Assembly (NCBI RefSeq): GCF_003814875.1
Contig: NZ_RKQF01000001.1
Coordinates: 9,610,001 to 9,674,000 of the forward strand
DNA from: Streptomyces sp. Ag109_O5-1
Lineage (GTDB): Bacteria > Actinomycetota > Actinomycetes > Streptomycetales > Streptomycetaceae
Reading direction: 5' to 3'
Length of the DNA: 64,000 bases
A model generated the notes under the pieces. The model worked only from the letters and a program-made list of their open reading frames with translations. It ran no database searches and had not been told where the DNA came from. Every line of letters begins with the position of its first letter. Position 1 is the stretch's first letter. Both the position numbers and the translations under genes were made by a program. This document shows positions 9,647-23,247 of this stretch, piece after piece.

Positions 9647-10096
9647 TCAGTTCCAGGCGAAGAGACTGTCGCCGGCCTTCACGTCACCGTCTTCACGGAG
9701 GTCGGAGAGGGAGTCGGCCGTTGCCTCCAGGGCCACGACGGGGCACACCGGGGACTTGCCGGCGGCCTCGACCTCGGCCGGGTTCCAGCGCACCACGCTC
9801 TGACCGCGGGTCACGGTGTCGCCTTTGTTGACGAGGAGCTCAAAGCCCTGCCCATTGAGCTGCACGGTGTCGATACCGAGGTGGGTGAGCACGCCGTGCC
9901 CGCTCTCGTCGACGACGACGAACGCGTGCGGGTGGAGAGAGACAACGACTCCGTCCACGGGCGCCACCACCACGGAAGGCTCACGCGCGGGGTCGATGGC
10001 CGTGCCCGGGCCGACCATGGCCCCGGAGAAGACCGGATCCGGCACTGCGGCGAGTCCGATGGCACGTCCTGCGAGCGGGGACGTCACGGTGGTCAT
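9647..10096 (-). CDS. crr: PTS glucose-type enzyme IIA (Crr)
   Basis: Cytoplasmic phosphocarrier of 149 residues that relays phosphate from HPr to membrane IIB/IIC permeases. Phosphorylated His is H72 in THLGIDTV; the partner His is H67 in SGHGV. Stand-alone EIIA rather than a fused permease domain, as in streptomycete N-acetylglucosamine uptake. A good GGGAGG site precedes ATG 10096. First gene of the crr-ptsI pair. Confidence 0.96.
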   Translation of the reverse strand: MTTVTSPLAGRAIGLAAVPDPVFSGAMVGPGTAIDPAREPSVVVAPVDGVVVSLHPHAFVVVDESGHGVLTHLGIDTVQLNGQGFELLVNKGDTVTRGQSVVRWNPAEVEAAGKSPVCPVVALEATADSLSDLREDGDVKAGDSLFAWN

Positions 10097-10211
10097 GGGA
10101 AGCCTCCCAGGAGTGGAGCTGCTTACGGGCCGTCACTACCTGTCCCGGACGGCGTACTGAGCAGCAGCGTATGTCATGTGAAGTGGCGGTTCCGCATGGA
10201 AGGTACCAGCT

Positions 10212-10227
10212 AGTGGTCTAGACCACC
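10212..10227. promoter_or_regulatory. DasR operator (dre) upstream of crr-ptsI
   Basis: AGTGGTCTAGACCACC is nearly a perfect match to the 16-bp dre palindrome (core TGGTCTAGACCA). It lies about 115 bp upstream of the crr start. In streptomycetes DasR, a GntR-family repressor responding to glucosamine phosphates, is known to control pts genes, so the site fits its neighbour. Confidence 0.9.
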
Positions 10228-10239
10228 AGTCTTATCGAT

Positions 10240-10269
10240 TTGCACGGCCTTCGAGGCCCCGTGTACAGT
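10240..10269 (+). promoter_or_regulatory. Probable rRNA operon promoter
   Basis: TTGCAC (10240-10245), 18-nt spacer, TACAGT (10264-10269): a housekeeping-type promoter about 380 bp upstream of 16S, consistent with the multiple-promoter layout of Streptomyces rrn operons. Confidence 0.5.
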
Positions 10270-10650
10270 CGTACTCCTGCTTGAGACCGAGCGGCGCCGT
10301 AAAGCGTCCTTACTCAGCAGCACCCAAACTTGTTAGATCCTAACTCGGGATCACCTTCCGCATGCCTGCGGGAGGGTGGTCAGAGAGACGGAAAAACACT
10401 GATAGAGTTTGGAACACCGAAGGGAAGCCCGGAGGAAAGCCCGAGAGGGTGAGTACAAAGGAAGCGACCGTTCCTTGAGAACTCAACAGCGTGCCAAAAA
10501 TCAACGCCAGATATGTTGATGCCCCGTCCGTCGGAACATTCCGATGGTCGAGGTTCCTTTGAAAAAACACAGCGAGGACGCTGTGAACGGTCGGATCATT
10601 CCTCCGACTGTTCCGCTCTCGTGTGTGTGCACCGGATTACCGGTAAACAT

Positions 10651-15586
<4,936 letters not shown>

Positions 15587-15590
<4 letters not shown>

Positions 15591-15603
15591 CGCGTCCACT
15601 GTG
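15587..15603 (+). repeat. 23S processing stalk, right arm
   Basis: Exact 17-nt reverse complement of 12458-12474; see that entry. Confidence 0.85.
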
Positions 15604-15672
15604 TTGGTTCTGAAACCACGAACAGCCCCATGCCAGGGTCACGGCATGGTGCGGCATTCACAGTTTCATAGT

Positions 15673-15791
15673 GTTTCGGTGGTCATAGCGTGAGGGAAAC
15701 GCCCGGTTACATTCCGAACCCGGAAGCTAAGCCTCACAGCGCCGATGGTACTGCAGGGGGGACCCTGTGGGAGAGTAGGACGCCGCCGAAC
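15673..15791 (+). rRNA. 5S ribosomal RNA
   Basis: About 119 nt; begins GTTTCGGTGGTCATAGCG, holds the conserved loop CCCGGTTACATTCCGAACCC and ends GACGCCGCCGAAC. Lies 70-80 bp after 23S. Confidence 0.96.
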
Positions 15792-15800
15792 TCCTTTTAG

Positions 15801-15844
15801 AGCTCTGGCTCTTGGGCAACAAGCCCAAGAGCCAGAGCTTTTTT
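15801..15844 (+). terminator. rRNA operon intrinsic terminator
   Basis: 17-bp perfect stem (15801-15817 and 15823-15839), 5-nt loop AACAA, followed by six T residues. A canonical rho-independent terminator directly after 5S. Confidence 0.97.
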
Positions 15845-15903
15845 GCGTTGAGGTAGGGTCAGGGAGCAAAGTTGGCTCGTTTCCCACCACAGGAGGCCCC
15901 CGG

Positions 15904-16512
15904 GTGGAGGTCCAGGAGACGCGTGTCCAGACGGACCGGGTCCTCACCATCCCGAACATCCTCAGCATGGCGCGTCTCGTCGGCGTACCCGTCTTCCTGT
16001 GGTTGATCCTCAGGCCCGAGTTCGGCGGCCCCAAGAGCGACGGCTGGGCCCTGCTGGTGCTCCTCTTCAGCGGCGTCAGCGACTACCTGGACGGCAAGCT
16101 CGCCCGGCGCTGGAACCAGATCAGCAGCCTCGGCCGGCTTCTCGACCCCGCCGCCGACCGGCTCTACGTCCTGTCGACGTTGGTCGGACTCACCTGGCGC
16201 GAGATTCTGCCGCTCTGGCTGACGGCCGCGCTACTGCTGCGTGAACTGATGCTGCTGGTGATGGTGGGGATCCTCAGGCGGCACGGCTATCCGCCGCCAC
16301 AGGTGAACTTCCTCGGTAAGGCCGCGACGTTCAATCTGATGTACGCGTTCCCGCTCCTGTTGCTCAGTGACGGAAGCGGTTGGATCTCGTCACTCGCTGC
16401 TATTTTCGGATGGGCGTTCGCCGGGTGGGGTACAACGCTCTACTGGTGGGCAGGAGTGCTCTACGTGGTGCAGGTCCGTCGCCTGGTTCGTGCGGACGCC
16501 ACAGCCGATTGA
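15904..16512 (+). CDS. CDP-alcohol phosphatidyltransferase family protein
   Basis: Integral membrane enzyme of 202 residues that joins a CDP-activated lipid (or polar alcohol) to an alcohol acceptor in phospholipid synthesis. The complete family signature D-x2-D-G-x2-A-R-x8-G-x3-D-x3-D is present from D60 to D85 (DYLDGKLARRW then GRLLDPAADR). GTG 15904 follows AGGAGG by 7 nt and excludes a longer upstream reading that would run into the rRNA terminator. Position matches the actinobacterial PgsA2-like gene that heads the DUF881 block. The acceptor alcohol cannot be told from sequence. Confidence 0.93.
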   Translation: MEVQETRVQTDRVLTIPNILSMARLVGVPVFLWLILRPEFGGPKSDGWALLVLLFSGVSDYLDGKLARRWNQISSLGRLLDPAADRLYVLSTLVGLTWREILPLWLTAALLLRELMLLVMVGILRRHGYPPPQVNFLGKAATFNLMYAFPLLLLSDGSGWISSLAAIFGWAFAGWGTTLYWWAGVLYVVQVRRLVRADATAD

Positions 16513-16638
16513 GCTCGGCGATTGTCCGGACGTAGTGGCCCTCGATTGCTCTCGATGGCCCGCGGCGGAAAAGTGCGGGACAATCTGGACGGGTGAAGTC
16601 GGCTAGACCGTCATCTCTTAGAGGAGGACGCTTCCGAC

Positions 16639-19134
16639 ATGAAGGCCGTCGTGATGGCCGGTGGCGAAGGCACACGCCTTCGCCCCATGACCTCAAGCAT
16701 GCCCAAGCCGCTCCTTCCGGTGGTGAACCGCCCGATCATGGAGCATGTGCTACGGCTGCTCAAAAGGCATGGGCTCACCGAGACCGTCGTCACCGTGCAG
16801 TTCCTGGCATCGCTCGTCAAGAACTACTTCGGGGACGGCGAGGAGCTCGGAATGGAGCTCACCTATGCCAACGAGGAGAAGCCACTCGGTACCGCCGGAA
16901 GCGTCAAGAACGCCGAAGAGGCGTTGAAGGACGATGCTTTCCTGGTCATCTCCGGCGATGCGCTGACCGACTTCGACCTCACCGAGCTGATCAACTTCCA
17001 CAAGGCGAAGGGCGCGCTCGTCACGGTCTGTCTGACGCGAGTGCCCAATCCCCTGGAATTCGGCATCACCATCGTCGACGAAGAGGGGAAGGTCGAGCGC
17101 TTCCTGGAGAAGCCGACCTGGGGACAGGTCTTCTCCGACACGGTGAACACGGGCATCTACGTCATGGAGCCCGAAGTATTCGACTATGTAGAGGCCGACG
17201 TTCCGGTCGACTGGTCCGGCGATGTCTTCCCGCAATTGATGAAGGAAGGCAAGCCGATCTACGGCTATATCGCCGAGGGCTACTGGGAGGACGTCGGGAC
17301 GCACGAGTCGTATGTGAAGGCGCAGGCCGACGTCCTGGAGGGCAAGGTCGACGTCGACATCGACGGCTTCGAGATATCCCCGGGCGTCTGGGTGGCGGAG
17401 GGCGCCGAGGTGCACGCCGACGCCGAACTGCGTGGGCCGCTGTACATCGGTGACTACGCCAAGGTCGAGGCCGGCGCGGAAATCCGTGAGCACACCGTCG
17501 TCGGATCCAATGTCGTGGTGAAGAGCGGGGCCTTCCTGCACCGGGCCGTCGTCCACGACAACGTGTACGTCGGGCAGCACAGCAATCTTCGGGGCTGTGT
17601 CGTCGGGAAGAACACCGACATCATGCGGGCCGCCCGGATCGAGGACGGGGCGGTCATCGGGGACGAGTGCCTGATCGGTGAAGAATCGATCGTTCAGGGC
17701 AACGTCCGGGTCTATCCGTTCAAGACCATCGAGGCCGGCGCGTTCGTCAACACGTCGGTGATCTGGGAGTCCCGGGGGCAGGCGCATCTGTTCGGCGCTC
17801 GTGGTGTGTCCGGCATTCTCAACGTGGAGATCACCCCGGAGCTGGCCGTACGGCTCGCCGGCGCGTATGCGACCACCCTGAAGAAGGGGTCCACCGTCAC
17901 GACGGCCCGTGACCACTCCCGTGGTGCCCGTGCGCTCAAGCGGGCGGTCATCTCGGCGCTCCAGGCCAGCGCCATCGACGTACGGGACCTGGAGAACGTA
18001 CCGCTGCCCGTGGCGCGGCAGCAGACCGCACGGGGCAGTGCCGGCGGCATCATGATCAGGACCTCGCCAGGGGTGCCCGACTCCGTCGACATCATGTTCT
18101 TCGACGGGCAGGGCGCGGACCTCTCGCAGGCCAGCCAGCGGAAGCTGGACCGGATCTTCGCGCGACAGGAGTACCGCCGCGCGTTCCCGGGCGAGATCGG
18201 CGACCTCTACTTCCCGGCCAGCGTCTTCGACTCGTACACGGGGTCGCTGCTGCGGAACGTCGACACGACCGGGATCGCCGACGCGGGCCTGAAGGTCGTC
18301 GTGGACGCCTCCAACGGCAGCGCCGGGCTCGTCCTGCCCAGCCTGCTCGGCAAACTCGGAGTGGACTCGCTGACCATCAACCCCGGCCTGAACGAGGCCA
18401 GGCCCACGGAGACGGCCGACCAGCGGCGGTCGGGCCTGGTGCGGCTCGGTGAGATCGTGGCCTCCTCCGGGGCCGCGTTCGGCGTACGGTTCGACCCGGT
18501 CGGCGAGCGGTTGTCCCTGGTGGACGAGAAGGGCCGCATCATCGAGGACGACCGGGCGCTGCTGGTCATGCTCGACCTGGTCGCCGCCGAGCGGCGCAGC
18601 GGCCGGGTGGCGCTTCCGGTCACCACGACCCGGATCGCCGAGCAGGTGGCCGCGTACCACGGCACCCAGGTCGAGTGGACGACCACCTCTCCCGACGACC
18701 TCACGCGCGTGGGGCGTGAGGAGGGCACCATCTTCGGCGGTGACGGAAAGGGTGGGTTCATCGTCCCCGAGTTCAGCAGTGTGTACGACGGTACGGCCGC
18801 CTTCGTACGCCTGATCGGTCTGGTGGCGCGGACGCAGCTCACGCTCAGCCAGATCGACGCCCGGATCCCGCGGGCGCACGTCCTCAAGCGGGACCTGGCG
18901 ACCCCGTGGGCTGTCAAGGGGCTGGTCATGCGGCGTGTCGTCGAGGCGGCCGGTGATCGCTTCGTCGACACGACCGACGGTGTGCGGGTCGTGGAGACCG
19001 ACGGACGCTGGGTGATGGTGTTGCCCGACCCGGCTGAGGCGGTCACCCATCTGTGGGCCGAGGGGCCCGACGACGCCTCCGCGCAGGCCCTGTTGGACGA
19101 GTGGTCGGCGATCGTGGACAGCGCCGGACGGTAG
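16639..19134 (+). CDS. Mannose-1-phosphate guanylyltransferase-like protein with degenerate phosphomannomutase domain
   Basis: 831 residues in three parts. An N-terminal nucleotidyltransferase (about 1-235) has the intact pyrophosphorylase loop MAGGEGTRLRPMT and the lysine motif EKP. A left-handed hexapeptide-repeat helix (about 255-370) follows, then a phosphohexomutase fold (about 380-831). The role is probably making a nucleotide sugar, GDP-mannose or similar. In the mutase part the usual phosphoserine loop TASHNP is replaced by RTSPGVPDS (about residue 473) and the metal loop DGDGDR by DPVGER (about 617), so that part is likely not catalytic. GAGGA precedes the ATG. An inverted repeat follows the gene. 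Confidence 0.88.
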   Translation: MKAVVMAGGEGTRLRPMTSSMPKPLLPVVNRPIMEHVLRLLKRHGLTETVVTVQFLASLVKNYFGDGEELGMELTYANEEKPLGTAGSVKNAEEALKDDAFLVISGDALTDFDLTELINFHKAKGALVTVCLTRVPNPLEFGITIVDEEGKVERFLEKPTWGQVFSDTVNTGIYVMEPEVFDYVEADVPVDWSGDVFPQLMKEGKPIYGYIAEGYWEDVGTHESYVKAQADVLEGKVDVDIDGFEISPGVWVAEGAEVHADAELRGPLYIGDYAKVEAGAEIREHTVVGSNVVVKSGAFLHRAVVHDNVYVGQHSNLRGCVVGKNTDIMRAARIEDGAVIGDECLIGEESIVQGNVRVYPFKTIEAGAFVNTSVIWESRGQAHLFGARGVSGILNVEITPELAVRLAGAYATTLKKGSTVTTARDHSRGARALKRAVISALQASAIDVRDLENVPLPVARQQTARGSAGGIMIRTSPGVPDSVDIMFFDGQGADLSQASQRKLDRIFARQEYRRAFPGEIGDLYFPASVFDSYTGSLLRNVDTTGIADAGLKVVVDASNGSAGLVLPSLLGKLGVDSLTINPGLNEARPTETADQRRSGLVRLGEIVASSGAAFGVRFDPVGERLSLVDEKGRIIEDDRALLVMLDLVAAERRSGRVALPVTTTRIAEQVAAYHGTQVEWTTTSPDDLTRVGREEGTIFGGDGKGGFIVPEFSSVYDGTAAFVRLIGLVARTQLTLSQIDARIPRAHVLKRDLATPWAVKGLVMRRVVEAAGDRFVDTTDGVRVVETDGRWVMVLPDPAEAVTHLWAEGPDDASAQALLDEWSAIVDSAGR

Positions 19135-19150
19135 AAAACACTGCACGCGT

Positions 19151-19191
19151 GCGTGCCGGACAGGTGTCCCCAGGGGGCCCGTCCGGCACGC
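19151..19191 (+). terminator. Probable hairpin terminator
   Basis: 11-bp perfect stem (19151-19161 and 19181-19191) with a 19-nt loop, between the nucleotidyltransferase gene and the DUF881 gene. No T-run. Confidence 0.55.
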
Positions 19192-19240
19192 CGGTGGGGC
19201 CATTCGGAGGTACGGGCCGCGACGTGCGACGATGTGCGGC

Positions 19241-20152
19241 ATGCCGCAGCAACCCCCCGTTCGGAGCAGCGCCACCCGGCCGCAGCGCCCGGACGCCTCC
19301 ATGTCGTTGATCACCAACGTCATGGACCACAGCCTCGACGACGGGTACGCCGAGGCGGCCGCCCGCAAGCGGGCTCAGGGGCAGGGCGGCGGCATGCCGA
19401 AGACCCTCCGGGCGAAGCTGGGGCTCGCCGGCGGTCTGGTGCTCGCGGCCCTGGTGGTGACCCTGGGAGCGGCGCAGGCGCATGTGACGGCGCCGGTCGT
19501 GGCCAAGGAGCGCCAGGAGCTCATCGACCGCATCGACCGGGAGACCGCGGCCGCCGACAAGCTCGAGACGAATGTCGACAAGCTGCGTGACGACGTCAGC
19601 GACCGCCAGCGCGCGGCGCTGAAGGAGAGCGGCGGCAGCGGGCAGGTGGACCTGATGGGCGTCCTGTCGGGTGCCACGGCGGTGCACGGCCCCGGTGTGA
19701 AACTGGTGGTGAACGACGCCAAGGAGGCATCCTCCGGCGGCGACGCCAGCAATCCCCGGGAGACCTCCGGGTTCTCCGACACCGGCCGGGTCCGCGACCA
19801 CGACATGCAGCGTGTCGTGAACGGGCTGTGGGGTTCCGGCGCCGAGGCGATCTCCATCAACGGGCAGCGGCTGACCGCCCTGTCCGCGATCAGGGCGGCC
19901 GGAGACGCGATACTGGTCGACAACAGGCCGCTGGTACCGCCGTACACGGTGCTGGCGGTGGGGGACGGGGCGAAGCTCGGTTCCAGGTTCCAGGACAGTC
20001 CGGACGGGCTGTACCTGCACGCACTGGAGCAGAACTTCGACATCAGGGCGACGATCTCCACGGAGAGTGACGTCCAGTTGGCCGCCGCACCGAGCGTGAT
20101 CGTACGTACGGCGGAGCCGTACACCGAGAAGACTGAGAAGGGCACATCGTGA
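19241..20152 (+). CDS. DUF881 family membrane-anchored protein (first copy)
   Basis: 303 residues: variable N-terminus, one transmembrane helix (about 64-84, GLAGGLVLAALVVTLGAAQA), a coiled-coil stretch (ERQELIDRIDRETAAADKLETNV) and an extracytoplasmic DUF881 domain. The latter contains the typical LMGVLSGATAVHGPGVKLVVND and AEAISINGQRL. Function is not established; synteny with cell-envelope and division genes suggests an envelope role. ATG 19241 was chosen; ATG 19301 (MSLITNV) is an alternative. Overlaps the next gene by GTGA. Confidence 0.85.
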   Translation: MPQQPPVRSSATRPQRPDASMSLITNVMDHSLDDGYAEAAARKRAQGQGGGMPKTLRAKLGLAGGLVLAALVVTLGAAQAHVTAPVVAKERQELIDRIDRETAAADKLETNVDKLRDDVSDRQRAALKESGGSGQVDLMGVLSGATAVHGPGVKLVVNDAKEASSGGDASNPRETSGFSDTGRVRDHDMQRVVNGLWGSGAEAISINGQRLTALSAIRAAGDAILVDNRPLVPPYTVLAVGDGAKLGSRFQDSPDGLYLHALEQNFDIRATISTESDVQLAAAPSVIVRTAEPYTEKTEKGTS

Positions 20153-20481
20153 TCGCCGTACTTGGCCTCGTCGTGGGCGTCGTGGCCGGACTTTTGGTCC
20201 GTCCTGAGGTTCCGGCGGTCGTCGAGCCGTATCTGCCGATCGCTGTCGTCGCGGCGCTCGACGCCGTCTTCGGCGGTCTGCGAGCCATGCTCGACGGGAT
20301 CTTCGACGACAAGGTCTTCGTGGTGTCGTTCCTGTCGAACGTGGTGGTGGCCGCGCTGATCGTGTTCCTGGGCGACAAGTTGGGCGTGGGCTCGCAGCTG
20401 TCGACGGGTGTCGTGGTGGTCCTCGGTATCCGTATCTTCTCCAACGCCGCGGCGATCCGGCGGCACGTCTTCCGGGCGTGA
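20149..20481 (+). CDS. Small basic protein family (DUF1290) membrane protein
   Basis: 110 residues with three hydrophobic segments: IAVLGLVVGVVAGLLV, IAVVAALDAVFGGLRA, and FLSNVVVAALIVFLGD running into LSTGVVVVLGIRIF. The pattern is characteristic of the sbp family always found between two DUF881 genes. GTG 20149 overlaps the preceding stop, and its own stop overlaps the next start, implying translational coupling. Function unknown. Confidence 0.9.
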   Translation: MIAVLGLVVGVVAGLLVRPEVPAVVEPYLPIAVVAALDAVFGGLRAMLDGIFDDKVFVVSFLSNVVVAALIVFLGDKLGVGSQLSTGVVVVLGIRIFSNAAAIRRHVFRA

Positions 20482-21353
20482 GCGGCATGAGCGAGAACGA
20501 GAACGACAGCGAGAACGGCCGTGAGCACGAGAAGCGGCCGGAGAACCCGCTGCGCAAGGAACTGCCGGACGAGGTGCCCGCCGCGGCGCCGGCGCCCGAA
20601 CCGGTCGCCGGGCCGGATCCGGAGGCCGGCCTGACCGGTCGCAGGCGACTGGTCCAGGGGCTGTGGCCGCCGCGGGTCAGCCGCGCCCAACTGATCGTCG
20701 CCGTGCTGCTGTTCGGGCTCGGATTCGGTCTCGCCGTCCAGGTGGCGTCGAACAGCGACAGCGACAGCGCGCTGCGCGGGGCCCGCCAGGAAGATCTTGT
20801 GCGCATCCTCGATGAACTGGACGACCGTACCCAGCGTCTTGAGGACGAGAAGACAGGACTGGAGAAGCAGCGCCAGGAGTTGCAGAGCAGCTCCGACCAG
20901 GCGGCGGAGGCCCGCAGACAGACGGCCGAGAAGGAGCGGCAACTCGGCATTCTGGCGGGCACCGTGGCGGCGCAGGGTCCTGGCATCACGATGACGGTCG
21001 ACGACCCGAAGGGGACGGTGCAGGCGGACATGCTGCTCGACGCGATCCAGGAGCTGCGCGCGGCCGGCGCGGAGGCGATCCAGGTCAACGGGGTGCGGGT
21101 GATCGCCGGTACCTACCTGGCGGACTCCGGGAAGAGTGTGAGCGTCGACGGGAACAAGATCACCCAGCCCTTCGTTTTCAAGGTGATCGGCAAGCCGCAG
21201 GACCTCGAACCGGCCCTCAACATCCCCGGAGGCGTGGTGCAGACCCTGGAGAAGGAACAGGCGACCGTGTCCGTCGAGCGGTCGGCCAAGATCGTCGTGG
21301 ATGCCTTGCGACCGGCGAAGGAGCCTGACTACGCTCGGTCGTCCTCACAGTGA
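20478..21353 (+). CDS. DUF881 family membrane-anchored protein (second copy)
   Basis: 291 residues. A charged Asn/Glu-rich cytoplasmic tail comes first, then one transmembrane helix (about 73-90, LIVAVLLFGLGFGLAVQVA). A long coiled coil follows (LDDRTQRLEDEKTGLEKQRQ and on), then a DUF881 domain with AGTVAAQGPGITMTVDDP and AEAIQVNGVRVIAGTY. GTG 20478 overlaps the preceding stop; ATG 20487 is equally possible. A paralogue of the gene two positions upstream, the usual arrangement of this locus. Confidence 0.86.
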   Translation: MSGMSENENDSENGREHEKRPENPLRKELPDEVPAAAPAPEPVAGPDPEAGLTGRRRLVQGLWPPRVSRAQLIVAVLLFGLGFGLAVQVASNSDSDSALRGARQEDLVRILDELDDRTQRLEDEKTGLEKQRQELQSSSDQAAEARRQTAEKERQLGILAGTVAAQGPGITMTVDDPKGTVQADMLLDAIQELRAAGAEAIQVNGVRVIAGTYLADSGKSVSVDGNKITQPFVFKVIGKPQDLEPALNIPGGVVQTLEKEQATVSVERSAKIVVDALRPAKEPDYARSSSQ

Positions 21354-21543
21354 ACCGGCGGTGCATGGCGGACGTCCGGCGAGGGCATGAGGATGCGGGG
21401 GGTCGGCGCACCGGGGAGCGGGTGCGTGGTGGAAACTGTCTGGTGGATACGGACGTTGTGTGGTTGTCCGGGTCGGCCGGTTTATTCAGTCAGGGTTCGT
21501 CCTGCCCCACGGGCGGGTCTGTTTCGGTCAAGGGGAATCGCCC

Positions 21544-22374
21544 GTGAAGTTGTTTGCGAAGTTGTTCGGCAAGAGCGCGCGAGAAGGCAGCGACAACGCG
21601 ACCGCTCGCCATCGTGCACAGCCCGACGAGGAGGGTCAGCGCCCGCTGTTCCGGGATCAGGTGGCTGGTCCGGGGGGTGACATTTCGGGAGGTCAGGGCG
21701 CGCCGTCAGTTGACCCGTCCCAGTCCGGCGGCATAGGTTTCGGGCAACCGTCAACCTCAGGTGCGGGTGGAGGGTTCGCCTCCGGCCCGTACGCGTCCAA
21801 CGCCCCGGCGGGGCAGCCGCGGCAGGAGGATCCGTCGATGTCGGCCCTGGTTTGTACGAGGTGCGGTAACCGCAACGCGGAGAACGCCCGCTTCTGTTCC
21901 AACTGTGGTGCCCCGCTGCGTGCGGGTGCCGTCCCCGAGCGTGCGGCGGAGACGACTTCCACGATCTCGATCTCCGGCCTGGAGGCCTACGACGCCGAGG
22001 TCACCGGCCAGACCCAGGTGCCGGCGCTCTCGCCCGAGGCCCAGGCGGCCGTCGACGCGCTGCCGGTGGGCTCGGCCCTGCTGGTCGTGCGCCGTGGCCC
22101 GAACTCGGGCAGCCGCTTCCTGCTGGACAGCGACCTGACCACGGCCGGGCGTCACCCGCAGAGCGACATCTTCCTGGACGACGTGACGGTCTCGCGTCGG
22201 CACGTGGAGTTCCGCCGTCAGCCTGACGGTTCGTTCACGGTGGCCGACGTGGGCAGCCTCAACGGCACGTACGTCAACCGGGAGCGCATCGACCAGGTCG
22301 CTCTGTCGAACGGTGACGAGGTCCAGATCGGCAAGTACCGGCTGGTCTTCTACGCGAGCCGGCAGGGCATCTGA
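21544..22374 (+). CDS. garA: GarA/OdhI-type FHA protein with N-terminal zinc ribbon
   Basis: 276 residues. A low-complexity Gly-rich start precedes a zinc ribbon, CTRCGN (about 104) and CSNCGAPL (about 118). The phospho-threonine motif ETTS (E136-T138) follows, then a forkhead-associated domain (about 200-255) with GRHPQSDIFLDD, VSRRHVEF and SLNGTYVN. In mycobacteria and corynebacteria this protein binds and inhibits 2-oxoglutarate dehydrogenase when unphosphorylated. Ser/Thr kinases phosphorylate the ETTS motif and the FHA domain then binds it intramolecularly. The same switch is inferred here. GTG 21544 follows AGGGGA. Position next to the FtsR-type gene matches actinobacterial synteny. Confidence 0.9.
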   Translation: MKLFAKLFGKSAREGSDNATARHRAQPDEEGQRPLFRDQVAGPGGDISGGQGAPSVDPSQSGGIGFGQPSTSGAGGGFASGPYASNAPAGQPRQEDPSMSALVCTRCGNRNAENARFCSNCGAPLRAGAVPERAAETTSTISISGLEAYDAEVTGQTQVPALSPEAQAAVDALPVGSALLVVRRGPNSGSRFLLDSDLTTAGRHPQSDIFLDDVTVSRRHVEFRRQPDGSFTVADVGSLNGTYVNRERIDQVALSNGDEVQIGKYRLVFYASRQGI

Positions 22375-22415
22375 CCCTCCGGACCTCGTCCGGGGGATCC
22401 GAGGGAAGAAGGTCC

Positions 22416-23153
22416 ATGCTGCACACACCGAGCGGCGGTACCGGTCACGGCACCGCCGCCACGGAGACCGGGCTGATGAGTATCGGCACGGTGCTGAACG
22501 TGCTGCGCGACGAGTTCCCCGAAGTCACCATCTCCAAGATCCGCTTCCTGGAGTCGGAGGGGCTCATCGAGCCGCGCCGCACCCCTTCCGGGTACCGCAA
22601 GTTCAGTGCCGGGGACGTGGAGCGGCTCGGACACGTCCTGAGGATGCAGCGGGACCACTATCTGCCGCTCAAGGTCATCCGGGAGTACCTGGACGCCATG
22701 GAGCGCGGTGAGGCCGTACAGCTGCCCGTACTGGGCCGGCAGCGGGACGGCGAGGCCGTACAGCTGGGCCCCGAGCCGCCCGCTGTGGCCCGGATCGGGC
22801 GGGACGAGCTGCTCGCGGCTGCCGGGATCGACGAGAGCTGTCTGAAGGAGTGGGAGTCGTACGGGCTGATCGCTCCCCTGCAGGACGGCGTGTACGACGC
22901 CGAGACGGTCACGGTGGCCACGCTCGTGGCCGAGCTGGGCCGGTTCGGGATCGAGCCGCGCCATCTGAGGGTGATGAAGGCCGCGGCCGATCGTGAGGCG
23001 GGCCTGGTGGACCAGGTGGTGGCCCCGCTCAGGCGTCACCGCAACCCGCAGACCAGGGCCCATGCGGAGGCCCGTGCGAAGGAGCTGGCGGCGCTCACGG
23101 TGAGACTGCACGCCGCGCTGGTGCAGACCGCGCTCGGGGTGCGGCTGCCGTGA
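22416..23153 (+). CDS. ftsR: MerR-family regulator, FtsR type
   Basis: 245 residues. N-terminal MerR helix-turn-helix: SIGTVLNVLRDEFPEVTISK, then IRFLESEGLIEPRRTPSGYR. The C-terminal part is helical (VDQVVAPLRRHRNPQTRAHAEARAK). The sequence and place immediately after the GarA-type gene match the corynebacterial activator of ftsZ (FtsR). ATG 22416 follows GGGAAGAAGG. Orthology is inferred from motif and synteny, not from a search. Confidence 0.85.
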   Translation: MLHTPSGGTGHGTAATETGLMSIGTVLNVLRDEFPEVTISKIRFLESEGLIEPRRTPSGYRKFSAGDVERLGHVLRMQRDHYLPLKVIREYLDAMERGEAVQLPVLGRQRDGEAVQLGPEPPAVARIGRDELLAAAGIDESCLKEWESYGLIAPLQDGVYDAETVTVATLVAELGRFGIEPRHLRVMKAAADREAGLVDQVVAPLRRHRNPQTRAHAEARAKELAALTVRLHAALVQTALGVRLP

Positions 23154-23232
23154 CGGTCGTGACAGGACCCGGGCCTAGGCCGGATCGGGCGCGCGTTTTT
23201 GGCCCGACTACCCAAACGTCCCGGGCACGGCC

Positions 23233-23247
23233 TAGGGTTGCTGTGTG
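23233..23247 (+). promoter_or_regulatory. -10 element and probable leaderless start of the bifunctional nuclease gene
   Basis: TAGGGT (23233-23238) lies 6 nt before GTG 23245 and there is no Shine-Dalgarno sequence. This spacing is what a leaderless mRNA beginning at the start codon would show. Confidence 0.5.

Larger units (their letters stand above)
10097..10650. other. Intergenic region: divergent crr and rRNA operon promoters and leader
   Basis: No gene seen in this 554-bp stretch. It contains the dre-like DasR operator (10212-10227), a likely rRNA promoter (10240-10269), a second candidate -10 TAGAGT near 10403, and the transcribed rRNA leader, with the TTGAGAACTCAACAGCG element near 10475 typical of actinomycete rrn leaders. 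Confidence 0.75.

Noticed and set aside
16750..19368. Long minus-strand frame opposite the nucleotidyltransferase gene
   Set aside because: Shadow frame produced by GC-rich third positions of the real gene.
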